Shown piece by piece: positions 15,943 to 24,810 of a stretch of 64,000 bases of DNA. A program made the translations under genes and the position numbers. The stretch is from Lawsonibacter sp900766145 (GTDB lineage Bacteria > Bacillota > Clostridia > Oscillospirales > Oscillospiraceae), in NCBI RefSeq assembly GCF_030372275.1, contig NZ_JAUDDJ010000002.1, one strand, 5' to 3'. Within the stretch, counting starts at the first letter, position 1. Every line of letters begins with the position of its first letter. Below the pieces are notes generated by a model that had not been told where the DNA came from, made no database searches, and saw only the letters and a list, made by a program, of their open reading frames with translations.

Positions 15943-17765
15943 GGCTCTTTCTCCTCCCGAAAATACTGATACACCGCCTGGGCGGTATTCTTGGGCACCA
16001 CCTTTTCCAGCTCCTCCAGAGGAGCTTGGCGGATGGCTTTCACGCTCTTGAATACTTTCAGCAGCTGGGTGCGCCGCTTCTCCCCCACTCCGGGGATCTT
16101 GTCCAGCGCCGAGCCCTGGACCCGGCTCTTCCGCTGCTGGCGGTTAAACTCAATGGCAAAGCGGTGGGTCTCCTCCTGAATCTGGCCGATGAGGGCAAAC
16201 ACCGCCGGAATAGCCTGGATACCGATCTCCCGCCCGTCGGGGGCAACCAAGGCCCGGGTACGGTGGCGGTCGTCCTTTACCATGCCGAAGGCGGGGATGT
16301 TCAGACCAAACTCATCCAGCACCCGCCGGGCGATTTTTACATGGTTCTCGCCGCCGTCAATGAGCATCAGGTCGGGGAGCGTTCCAAACTTCTCGTCCTC
16401 GTCCAGATAACGCTGAAAGCGCCGCTTGAGCACCTGCTCCATGGAGGCGTAGTCGTCCGGCCCCGTCAGATCCTTGATTTTAAAGCGGCGGTAGTCCCGT
16501 TTCAGGGGCCGCCCGTTCTCAAAGACCACCATGGAGGCCACCATGTCGTCGGCGCCGGTGTTGGAGATGTCGTAGGACTCAGTGCGCCGGGGGGCCTGCT
16601 CCAGGCCAAGCATCTTACCCAAGGCCTCCAGCAGTTTATTTTGCCGCTCCTCCCGGGTGGTGGCCCGGGTGACTTCCTCTACTGCATTTTGGTTTGCCAG
16701 CTTGATGAGGTCCATTTTCGCTCCCCGCTGGGGAGTGATGAGCTCCACCCGCCGCCCGGCCTGCTCGCTGAGCATCCTCGTCAGAGGCACCTGGTCATCC
16801 AGCTCGCAGGGGAGCAAAATTTGCCGGGGCAGGCGGCTGCGCCCGGCATAATACTGGCGCAGCAGGGCGGAGAGCACCTCCCCCGTCTCCTCCTCCATGG
16901 GCAGCTCCATCAGGTCCATGTCCTTAGCGGCCAGCTCCCCGTCCAGGTAGTGGAGCACCACAAAGCAGCTTTTGGCCTCGCCCCGGAAAAATCCGGTCAC
17001 ATCCGTATCGGCCAGGGAGCCCGCCACCACCTTCTGCCGCTCTCCCAGCAGCTGGATGGCTTTCAGGCGATCCCGGATCTGGGCCGCCTTTTCAAAGCGC
17101 AGCTCCTCGGCGGCCTGCTCCATCTGGGCGGTGAGGTCTGCCTTGACCTCCTTAAACTTACCCTCCAGCAGGCTCACCGCCTGGGCAATGGCCTGGTCGT
17201 GGCGCTCTTTGGTCATTTCGGGACGGCAGTAGCCGTCGCACTTGCCCATGTGGAAGTTGAGGCAAGGCCGCTCCTTGCCGATGTCCCGGGGAAACTGCCT
17301 GCGGCAGGTGGGCAGGCGCAGAGCGGTGCGCAGGGCATCTACAATCTGCTGGGTACTGTGGCGGCTGGCGTAGGGTCCGAAGTACCGGGCTCCATCCTCC
17401 GCCACCCGGTTGGCCAGGGAAAAGTGGGGATACTCCTCTTTTGACAAACGAATATAAGGATATCCCTTGTCATCCTTTAAAAGAATGTTGTACCGGGGCT
17501 GGTGGCGCTTGATGAGGGAGTTCTCCAGCACCAGGGCCTCAAACTCGCTGTCAGCGATGATCACGTCGAAGTGGTCGATCTGAGACACCATAGCCCGGGT
17601 CTTTTCCGTGTGGGAGGCGGAGTCCTGGAAATACTGGCTGACCCGGTTTTTCAGGGCCTTGGCCTTGCCCACATAGATAACGGTACTGTGCACATCCTGC
17701 ATGATGTACACGCCGGGTTTCAGCGGCAGGGCATGGGCTTTTTCTTTTAATTCATCGAAGGTCAA
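15933..17765 (-). CDS. uvrC: Excinuclease ABC subunit UvrC
   Basis: The 610-residue protein has the full UvrC architecture. An N-terminal GIY-YIG nuclease (PGVYIMQD and VIYVGKAKALKNRV) is followed by a Cys-rich stretch, a UVR motif near FEKAAQIRDRLKAI, the RNase H-like C-terminal nuclease (ESYDISNT and LMLIDGGENHV) and a terminal helix-hairpin-helix (DKIPGVGEKRRTQLL). It makes both incisions in nucleotide excision repair with UvrAB. The start is TTG at 17765 with GGAGGG 8 bases upstream. It is the first gene of the uvrC-rsmD-coaD operon. Confidence 0.97.
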   Translation of the reverse strand: MTFDELKEKAHALPLKPGVYIMQDVHSTVIYVGKAKALKNRVSQYFQDSASHTEKTRAMVSQIDHFDVIIADSEFEALVLENSLIKRHQPRYNILLKDDKGYPYIRLSKEEYPHFSLANRVAEDGARYFGPYASRHSTQQIVDALRTALRLPTCRRQFPRDIGKERPCLNFHMGKCDGYCRPEMTKERHDQAIAQAVSLLEGKFKEVKADLTAQMEQAAEELRFEKAAQIRDRLKAIQLLGERQKVVAGSLADTDVTGFFRGEAKSCFVVLHYLDGELAAKDMDLMELPMEEETGEVLSALLRQYYAGRSRLPRQILLPCELDDQVPLTRMLSEQAGRRVELITPQRGAKMDLIKLANQNAVEEVTRATTREERQNKLLEALGKMLGLEQAPRRTESYDISNTGADDMVASMVVFENGRPLKRDYRRFKIKDLTGPDDYASMEQVLKRRFQRYLDEDEKFGTLPDLMLIDGGENHVKIARRVLDEFGLNIPAFGMVKDDRHRTRALVAPDGREIGIQAIPAVFALIGQIQEETHRFAIEFNRQQRKSRVQGSALDKIPGVGEKRRTQLLKVFKSVKAIRQAPLEELEKVVPKNTAQAVYQYFREEKEPCE

Positions 17766-17800
17766 TTTCCAGTCCCTCCTCTCTGCCTGAGAAGAAAAAA

Positions 17801-17820
17801 GGCACCGCCGCAGCGGTGCC
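17801..17820 (-). terminator. Terminator of the stand-alone HPr gene
   Basis: GGCACCGC pairs with GCGGTGCC around a 4-nt loop, followed on the minus strand by six T. Confidence 0.9.
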
Positions 17821-17840
17821 TTTTCCGTTGAAATACTTGA

Positions 17841-18104
17841 TTACTCGGAGAAATCAGAGGAAATCATCTTAAACAGGGCCTCTACCGCTTCCTTCTCGTC
17901 GGGGCCATCTGCGATCAGCTTGATCGGAGTGCCCTTCACGATACCAAGGGACAGAACGCCCAACAGGCTCTTGGCATTCACCTTCCGCTCGTCCTTCTCA
18001 ACCCAAATGGCGCTCTTGAACTCATTGGCCTTCTGGATGAAGAAAGTAGCAGGTCTGGCGTGCAGCCCAACCTGATTGTTTACGACCGCTTCCTGACTAT
18101 ACAT
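17841..18104 (-). CDS. HPr-family phosphocarrier with both His15 and Ser46
   Basis: The 87-residue protein carries the HPr active site GLHARPATFF, with His15 in register, and the regulatory site NAKSLLGVLSLG, with Ser46 in register. It could therefore be phosphorylated by EI at His15 and by HprK at Ser46. Unlike Crh it keeps the catalytic histidine. It is monocistronic, with its own promoter and terminator and far from the PTS operon. The ATG at 18104 is chosen over the upstream start because GGAGG lies 9 bases before it. A role as the signalling HPr in carbon catabolite control is an inference. Confidence 0.9.
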   Translation of the reverse strand: MYSQEAVVNNQVGLHARPATFFIQKANEFKSAIWVEKDERKVNAKSLLGVLSLGIVKGTPIKLIADGPDEKEAVEALFKMISSDFSE

Positions 18105-18140
18105 ACAACCGTACCTCCGCACTCGTCATATTGTGTCCTT

Positions 18141-18170
18141 AGCATAGCAGATTTATGCCGTTCCCGTCAA
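18141..18170 (-). promoter_or_regulatory. Promoter of the stand-alone HPr gene
   Basis: On the minus strand -35 TTGACG (18165-18170) and -10 TATGCT (18141-18146) are 18 bp apart. The AT-rich interval 18171-18317 shows neither a gene nor a clear terminator for mutS2. Confidence 0.65.
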
Positions 18171-18317
18171 TGACATTTTTCACAAATCTACGCAAAACTG
18201 TCCCAAAAAATTCCGGGTAAACATCTCTTTCGTCCGAATGACGATTTTATATTTTTGTTTAAAAAATTTTTTGTATATTTTGACCGCAAGTCGGAATCTA
18301 GTATTTTAACTTACCAA

Positions 18318-20687
18318 TTATTTCAGCGTCACCACAGTAACTCCATCTTCTCCCTCGCCATAGCGGCCGGGGCGGAAGGCCTTTACATAGCGGCTGCGCT
18401 TGAGGTAGCTGCGCACGGCATTGCGCACCGCGCCGGTACCCTTGCCGTGGATGATGGTCACCGTCTCCAGCTTACCCATCATCGCGGTGTCCAGGAACCG
18501 CTCCACCGCCATCACCGCCTCGTCGGTCATCATGCCCCGCAGGTCGATCTCGCTGGGCACCGCGGCGGTGCGGATGGTGCGCTCGGCACGCTGGATAATC
18601 TTCCGGGCGGTCTTCTGGGCCTCGGTCTCCCCCTCCACGACCCGCACTTCGCTCTGCTTGGCGGAGATTTTCAGGATACCTGCCTGGAGCTGGAGGGTGC
18701 CGTCCTTATTTACCGACAGCACCGTGGCCTTGGTGCCCATCTTCACTAGCTCCACTGTGTCGCCCGCCACGGCATCCCGGGTGGGCGGGGGCGCCTCGGG
18801 CTCCTGGGCGGAGCCGCCGATGTTCCGCTCCGCCTCATTCAGGAGGCGGCGGGCCTCGGCCCGGCTGTCATTGACTTTCTGCCAGTCCAGCTTATCCTGC
18901 CGCTTTTTGATCTCTTTAAGCTCATTGAGGGCCAGGTCGCTGGCGGCCCGGGCCTCCTCGATGATGGCACGGGCCTCGGCCTGGGCCTTTTCCACCACCT
19001 TGGCCCGCTCGGCCTCCAGCTTCTCCCGGTACTCCCGGGCCTTGCTGGCCGACTGCTCCATCTCCAGCTTGAGGCGCTTGGCCTCGGCCCGCTCGGCCTC
19101 CATCTCTTGGCGCTGCTGGTCCAGGCGGGTGAGCACATCCTCAAAGCGGACATTCTCCGCATCCAGACGTGCGGCGGCCTTTTCGATGATATACTCGGGC
19201 AGCCCCAGACGGCGGGAGATGGCAAAGGCGTTGGATTTTCCGGGAATACCCAGAATGAGCCGGTAAGTGGGGGCCAGGGTCTCCACATTAAACTCACAGG
19301 AGGCGTTCTCCACCCCGGGGGTGGTCATGGCGTACACCTTCAGCTCGGCGTAGTGGGTGGTGGCGGCCACAGCGGCCCCCAGTCCCCGGGCGCTGTCGAT
19401 GATGGCGGCAGCCAGAGCCGCGCCCTCTACCGGGTCGGTACCTGCGCCCAGCTCGTCCAGCAGGATGAGGGTGCGGTCGTCCGCCTCCTCCAGGATGCCC
19501 ACGATGTTGGTCATGTGGGAGGAGAAGGTGGACAGGGACTGAGCAATGGACTGCTCGTCGCCGATGTCGGAGAGCACCCGGTCAAACACCCGCACGGTAG
19601 AGTCAGCCCCGGCGGGGATGTGCAGGCCGCACTGGGCCATGAGGGTAATGAGGCCGATGGTTTTCAGGGTAACTGTTTTACCGCCGGTGTTGGGGCCGGT
19701 GATCATCAGGGTGTCAAAGGTGCCCCCCAGCTCCAGATCGTTAGCCACCGCCTTTTTCTTGTCCAGCAGCGGGTGCCGGGCCTTACGCAAGCGTAAATAC
19801 TTGTCAGACAGTTTGGGCTGGGAGCCCTCCATTTTCAGGGACAGCTGTCCCCGTGCAAAAATGCTATCCAGCCACACCAGCAGCTGGTAGTCCTCCAGAA
19901 TATCCTCCTTGTGGGCGGCGCACTGGGCGGACAGCTCGGCCAGGATGCGCTCGATCTCCTTTTTCTCCTTGGCCAGCAGCTCCCGCAGCTCGTTGTTGGC
20001 CTTCACCACGCCCATGGGCTCAATGAAGAAGGTGGAGCCGGAGGCCGACACGTCGTGGACCAGGCCGGGGATGGCGTTCTTATGCTCCGACTTTACCGGC
20101 ACCACGTACCGGTCAGAGCGGATGGTAATGATGGACTCCTGGAGATACTTGGACTGGTTGGAGGAGATGAGCTTTTGCAGGATGTCCCGCACCTTGGCCT
20201 CGGTGGCCCGCATGTGGCGGCGGATGGAGGCCAGCTCGCTGCTGGCCGAGTCGGCCAGTTCATCCTCCCCCACAATGGAGTTGGTAATGGTGTCCTCCAG
20301 AAAGCGGTTGGGAGTGAGGGCGTGGAAGAGGTGGGAGATGGGTGTTTTCTCCTCACTGTCCCCATACTCCTTGGCGGTACGGGCGCAGCGGAGTACCGCC
20401 GCTACTTCCAACAGCTCCCGGGTGTTGAGGCTACCTCCCATGTCCGCCCGGTGGAGAATCGCTCCCACCGGCTTGACCCCAGACAGTCCGGGGTTGCCTC
20501 GGAGCACCAGCATCTTCACCGCCGCCGAGGTCTCCTCCTGGGCCCGCTGTACGTCGTCCAGGTCGGTCATAGGCCGCAGCTGGAGGGCCTTCTCCTTGCC
20601 CTCTTGGGTGGCGGCACAGGCAGAGAGCTGCTCCAGCACCCGGGGCAGCTCCAGAGTTATCATAGATTTTTCAAACAGGTCGGTCAT
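18318..20687 (-). CDS. mutS2: MutS2 family endonuclease
   Basis: The 789-residue protein has the MutS core without the mismatch-binding domain. The ATPase has Walker A TGPNTGGKTVTLKTIG, Walker B LILLDELGAGTDPVEGAAL and the ST motif around QSLSTFSSHM. A long coiled coil (about residues 515-640) and a C-terminal Smr domain follow, with EIDLRGM and IIHGKGTGAVR. MutS2 acts on branched DNA and on collided ribosomes rather than in mismatch repair. The start at 20687 follows GGGAGGAAACC. The gene appears to stand alone. Confidence 0.96.
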   Translation of the reverse strand: MTDLFEKSMITLELPRVLEQLSACAATQEGKEKALQLRPMTDLDDVQRAQEETSAAVKMLVLRGNPGLSGVKPVGAILHRADMGGSLNTRELLEVAAVLRCARTAKEYGDSEEKTPISHLFHALTPNRFLEDTITNSIVGEDELADSASSELASIRRHMRATEAKVRDILQKLISSNQSKYLQESIITIRSDRYVVPVKSEHKNAIPGLVHDVSASGSTFFIEPMGVVKANNELRELLAKEKKEIERILAELSAQCAAHKEDILEDYQLLVWLDSIFARGQLSLKMEGSQPKLSDKYLRLRKARHPLLDKKKAVANDLELGGTFDTLMITGPNTGGKTVTLKTIGLITLMAQCGLHIPAGADSTVRVFDRVLSDIGDEQSIAQSLSTFSSHMTNIVGILEEADDRTLILLDELGAGTDPVEGAALAAAIIDSARGLGAAVAATTHYAELKVYAMTTPGVENASCEFNVETLAPTYRLILGIPGKSNAFAISRRLGLPEYIIEKAAARLDAENVRFEDVLTRLDQQRQEMEAERAEAKRLKLEMEQSASKAREYREKLEAERAKVVEKAQAEARAIIEEARAASDLALNELKEIKKRQDKLDWQKVNDSRAEARRLLNEAERNIGGSAQEPEAPPPTRDAVAGDTVELVKMGTKATVLSVNKDGTLQLQAGILKISAKQSEVRVVEGETEAQKTARKIIQRAERTIRTAAVPSEIDLRGMMTDEAVMAVERFLDTAMMGKLETVTIIHGKGTGAVRNAVRSYLKRSRYVKAFRPGRYGEGEDGVTVVTLK

Positions 20688-20771
20688 TGGTTTCCTCCCG
20701 GTTCAGCATTCATTCAAAGGATGCCTTATTTTCTCATATTTCATGCCGTTTGACAAGTGGGCGCAAGGAAA

Positions 20772-20797
20772 GCCCGGGAAAGCCGCCTTTCCCGGGC
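20772..20797 (-). terminator. Terminator of the BlaI/M56 operon
   Basis: GCCCGGGAAAG pairs perfectly with CTTTCCCGGGC around a short loop, followed by a T-rich minus-strand tail, just behind the last M56 gene. Confidence 0.8.
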
Positions 20798-20818
20798 CCG
20801 TTTTGCATATTATGTTAT

Positions 20819-22105
20819 TTACCACAGCCCCTGCTGGGCACCGGTCAGGTTCGGAGTGCCCAACATGGTCTCCCAGTCACTCATGCGCAAAAAGGTTCCG
20901 TTCCATGCACTGCACCAATAGCTCATTTTGTGCCACTTCCCTGCGGTATCCTTGGCCAGCAGGGCCATGTCTCCGTCCTGTTCCACCCGCATCCAGCGCT
21001 CCGCCGGTGTCCAGTCTTCTGAAAGCTCTACCTCAATATCCGCCTGCTGCCACTTCCAAACCACATCCTCAGGCAGGAACGGAATGTTTCTGGGGCCTCC
21101 CACAAAGAACAGGAACACCAGCACAAAGGCGCACCACTTGCCCAACTTAACCCACCACTGGGGTTTATGCCAGGCTATCACCGCCTTTACCCGAGCCACC
21201 GCACCGTACTCGCCAAAGGCCAGGGGTTCGCCCCACAGCATCTTTCCTGAGGCCAGCTCCACCAGGGTCTGAGCGTACTGTTTCCTCTGCTCTCCCCCTT
21301 CCAGGTCTCGCAGAGTTTTTTCATCACAGGCCAGTTCCATATCCCGGCAGAAGTAATAGTAAGCCGCCCACAAAATTGGGTTCCACCACCAAAATACCAG
21401 CACCAGATTGGCCCAGGACTTCATCCAGCTGTGGAGCATCCGCAGATGGTTCCACTCATGGCGCAGCACCAGTTCCCGCCGCTGGGGCGACAGCTCCGCC
21501 TGGAGGTAGATCATGTCGTACCGTTTTCCATCCATCTTTTCCCCGCCCTGGTACACAAAGCTGGTGGGCAATCCCCGGCACAGCCGCACCGCGGTGTCCC
21601 GGTCCCCCTGGAGATATTCCAGGCCAGGGTCCTTCAAGTCCAGCAGCTCCCCCTGCCGCCCCAGCACCTTCAGCTGCCGGCTTCTGCGCCACATCCAAAT
21701 GCTCAGTGCCGCGATGCCCGCCAGCCATACCACGCCCAGAACCAGGAGCATCCCGTCGGTCAGTTCTACCCACACCGCCTTACCTCCCGGCAGGGCCATG
21801 ACGTACTCCCCCGTCCCCCGGTAGTCCACCGGGAGATAGGCTGGTAACTCATTTGCGGTTCTGCCGGTGGTGCGCGGGGTGATGAGATCCCGGAAGGTAA
21901 CAGGTAAAATATGTACCCATCCCAGCAGGCCGAACAGATTGATCATCCCAGTACCATACCATCCCAGCATACCCAGCCACGTCCGTTGCTGGGCGGTCAG
22001 AAGCCGGAGCAGCACCGGACGCAGCACCAGCATGGCTCCCAGCATCAGCCCGGCGGCAATGCCCATATTCCAAAGCATCAAAGCGCTGTCTGCCAGTGCG
22101 TACAT
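20819..22105 (-). CDS. M56 family metallopeptidase (BlaR1/MecR1-like sensor), array copy 1
   Basis: The 428-residue membrane protein has two N-terminal helices, a roughly 60-residue outer loop (HILPVTFRDLITPRT to ALPGGKAVWVE), a third helix and a cytoplasmic M56 protease domain. That domain has zinc motif RHEWNH (His216-Glu-x-x-His220) and downstream MELACDEKTL. A fourth helix (about 323-336) precedes a roughly 95-residue extracytoplasmic tail ending TGAQQGLW. BlaR1 and MecR1 share this topology but end in a penicillin-binding domain, which is absent here. It is the most diverged and last copy of the array. The start at 22105 follows GGGAGGGATAAG. Confidence 0.88.
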   Translation of the reverse strand: MYALADSALMLWNMGIAAGLMLGAMLVLRPVLLRLLTAQQRTWLGMLGWYGTGMINLFGLLGWVHILPVTFRDLITPRTTGRTANELPAYLPVDYRGTGEYVMALPGGKAVWVELTDGMLLVLGVVWLAGIAALSIWMWRRSRQLKVLGRQGELLDLKDPGLEYLQGDRDTAVRLCRGLPTSFVYQGGEKMDGKRYDMIYLQAELSPQRRELVLRHEWNHLRMLHSWMKSWANLVLVFWWWNPILWAAYYYFCRDMELACDEKTLRDLEGGEQRKQYAQTLVELASGKMLWGEPLAFGEYGAVARVKAVIAWHKPQWWVKLGKWCAFVLVFLFFVGGPRNIPFLPEDVVWKWQQADIEVELSEDWTPAERWMRVEQDGDMALLAKDTAGKWHKMSYWCSAWNGTFLRMSDWETMLGTPNLTGAQQGLW

Positions 22106-22141
22106 GTTCTTATCCCTCCCAGGTATCACGCCGTCTTTTCT

Positions 22142-23437
22142 TTACCACAGCCCCTGCTGAAAGCCGGTAAGGTCGGGGGTCTCGTCCAGGGTCTCCCATG
22201 GGTCGCTGGTTTTAAAATTTTTGTCCCGCTCATCCCACAGATAGCTGCTTTTATGCCAGGTCCCCTGAGTGTCCTTGGCCAGCAGAATCACCGAACCGCG
22301 TCCTTCCGCCCCCAGCCAGCGCTCCTCAGGCGTCCAGCCGCTGGGCACCGTAACCTCCACAGTCTCCTGCTGCCAGTACCGGACCAACTCCTGGGACAGG
22401 TAGGGGATGTCCCGGGGTCCTCCCACAAAGAACAGAAACACCAGCACACAGGCGCACCACTTGCCCGCCTTTTCCCACCGGGTGGGCTTATGCCAGGCCA
22501 CCGCCGCCTTCACCCGGGGCACCGCATCGCACTCCCCAAAGGCCAGGGGAACGTCCCACAGCATCTTTCCCGCTGCCAGCTCCACCAGGGTTTGGGCGTA
22601 CTGTTTGCGCTCCTCCGGCCCTGCCAGATCACGAAGGGTCCTCTCGTCGCAAGCCAGCTCCAGATCCCGGCAGAAATAGTAATAAGCCGCCCATAAGATG
22701 GCGTTCCACCAGTATAAAATCAGCGCTATATTGGCCCACCCCTTCATCCAGCCGTGATACAGGCGGATGTGGTTCCACTCGTGGCGCAGCACCAGCTCCC
22801 GCCGCTGGGGCGGTAGCTCCTCCTGGAGGTAGATCATATTGTGCTTTTTCCCGTCGATTCGTTCTCCGTTCTGGTACACAAAGCTGGTGGGCAGCCCCCG
22901 GCACAGCCGTACTCCCACCGGCTCGTCATCCGGCTGCCGGGACAGGCTGCGCAGCAGCAGGGGATCATCGTCTGCCAACAGCTGTCCCTGCCGCCCCAAG
23001 GTTTTCAGTCTCCGGGTCCTCCGCCACAGCACAAATCCCAGTGCGGCGGCTCCGGCCAGCCAGACCGATACCAGCGCCAGCATCCTCTCGTCCGTCAGCT
23101 CCACCCAAAAGGCCTTGCCTCCCGGCAGGGTCAGGGCGTACTCCCCTGCTCCATCATAGCTCACCGGCAGATAGGCCGGGGTACTGCTGCCCATCTCTGT
23201 CCGAGGCGTGATCAGGTCCTGGAATGTGACAGGCAAAACATGCAGCCAGTTCATCAGAGAATACAGAAACCCCAGCGAGGCTCCATACCACCCCATCACG
23301 CCAAACCAAGCCCGCTGCTGGGCTGTCAGAACCTTTACCAGTACTGGCCGCAGCACCAGCATACAGCCCAGAATCAATCCTGCCGCAAGCCCCATGTTCC
23401 ACACATTCAAAGCCACATTGATAAAAAACCATTCCAT
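22142..23437 (-). CDS. M56 family metallopeptidase (BlaR1/MecR1-like sensor), array copy 2
   Basis: This 431-residue paralogue has the same four-helix topology. The intact zinc motif RHEWNH, the LELACDERTL segment and a C-terminal outer domain (GWTPEERWLGAEG, LLAKDTQGTWHKSSYL, DLTGFQQGLW) are all present. The N-terminus MEWFFINVALNVWNMG is closest to copy 4. The order of genes and the short spacers (36-42 bp) indicate one transcript from the blaI promoter. By analogy with BlaR1, a signal at the outer tail would activate the inner protease to cleave the BlaI-type repressor; the ligand is unknown. Confidence 0.88.
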   Translation of the reverse strand: MEWFFINVALNVWNMGLAAGLILGCMLVLRPVLVKVLTAQQRAWFGVMGWYGASLGFLYSLMNWLHVLPVTFQDLITPRTEMGSSTPAYLPVSYDGAGEYALTLPGGKAFWVELTDERMLALVSVWLAGAAALGFVLWRRTRRLKTLGRQGQLLADDDPLLLRSLSRQPDDEPVGVRLCRGLPTSFVYQNGERIDGKKHNMIYLQEELPPQRRELVLRHEWNHIRLYHGWMKGWANIALILYWWNAILWAAYYYFCRDLELACDERTLRDLAGPEERKQYAQTLVELAAGKMLWDVPLAFGECDAVPRVKAAVAWHKPTRWEKAGKWCACVLVFLFFVGGPRDIPYLSQELVRYWQQETVEVTVPSGWTPEERWLGAEGRGSVILLAKDTQGTWHKSSYLWDERDKNFKTSDPWETLDETPDLTGFQQGLW

Positions 23438-23479
23438 GGTCTCACTCCTCCCAGGTGCCCGGGCGGGCCGTATGCTTCT

Positions 23480-24774
23480 TTACCACAGCCCCTGCTGAAA
23501 GCCGGTGAGGTCGGGGGCCTCAGACAGAGTATACCAGCTGTCGCTGCCATGAAAACCTCGGTCCCGGGTCCGATAGATATCCATCTGCTCATGCCAGACC
23601 CCCTGGGTGTCCTTAGCCAGCAGGGTTACAAAGCCATTCTGATCTACGCTCATCCAGCGCTCCGCCGGCGTCCAGCCGCCGGGCAGCTCTACTTCCACTG
23701 CCTCCTGCTGCCAGTACTGGACCAGCTCCTGGGGCAGGTAGGGGATGTTCTGGGGTCCGCCCCAAAGAATAGGAACACCAGGGCAAAGGCGCACCACTTG
23801 CCGTTTTTGACCCACTCCTTGGGCTTGTGCCAGGCCACCGCCGCCTTCACCCGGGGAATGGCATCACACTCCCCGAAGGCCAGGGGAACGTCCCACAGCA
23901 TCTTCCCTGCTGCCAGCTCCACCAGGGTCTGGGCGTACTGCTTGCGCTCCTCCGACCCGGTCAGGTCGTCCAGGGTCTTTTCGTCGCAGGCCATCTCCAG
24001 ATCCCGGCAGAAGAAGTAGTAGGCCACCCACAAAATAGGGTTCCACCAGGACAGGATCAGCAGCGCACTGGCCCAGCACTTCATCCAACTGTGGTGCAGG
24101 CGGATGTGGTTCCACTCATGGCGCAGCACCAGCACTCGCCGCTGGGGGGACAATTCCTCCTGGAGGTAGATCATGTTGTACCGCTTCCCGTTGATCTTTT
24201 CCCCACCCTGGTACACAAAGCTGGTGGGCAGCCCCCGGCACAGCCGCACCCCCACCGGCTTATCCTCCGGCTGCCGGGACAGGCTGCGGAACAGCAGCAG
24301 GTCGTCGTCGGCCAGCAACAGTCCCTGCCGTCCCAGGGCTTTCATCTGGTTGCTTCTGCGCGTCAGCCACAGTGTCAGGGCCACCACCATACCGATCCAG
24401 AGCAGGGCCAGGGCGATCACGATACCGTCGCTGAACTCCACCCACACCGCCTTGCCCCCCGGCAGGGCCACGGCGTACTCCCCCAGTCCCCAGTAGTCTC
24501 CGGGCAAATAGGCTGGGATGTCATAGCTGCTGATCCCGGTGCGCGGCGTAATCAAATCCCGAAACGTGACCGGAAGAATATGGAGCCACCCCAGCAAGCT
24601 GAACATGGGCGGAAACCCGGTCCCGTACCACCCCAGCATCCCTAGCCAAGCCCGTTACTGGGCCGTCAGGAGCTTGCACAGTGCCGGACGAAGGATCAGC
24701 ATGACGCCAAGAATCAGCCCGGCGGCGATCCCCATATTCCAGAACATCAAACTGATGCGCGCCAGTGTATTCAT
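23480..24774 (-). pseudogene. M56 family metallopeptidase, array copy 3, inactivated by a stop and a frameshift
   Basis: The copy aligns end to end with its neighbours but carries two lesions. An in-frame TAA (24655-24657) replaces the Gln codon in LLTAQQRAW. A one-base deletion near 23761-23764 (CCCCAAAG where copies 2 and 4 read CCCACAAAG) breaks the frame in the fourth membrane helix (LFFVGGP). The frame upstream starts at ATG 24774. The HEWNH site and the C-terminal domain are still readable in their frames, so the inactivation looks recent. Its length is one base short of 432 codons. Confidence 0.88.
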
Positions 24775-24810
24775 GGTCTCACTCCCCCCGGGCAGTTCCC
24801 AGTCCTTTGT

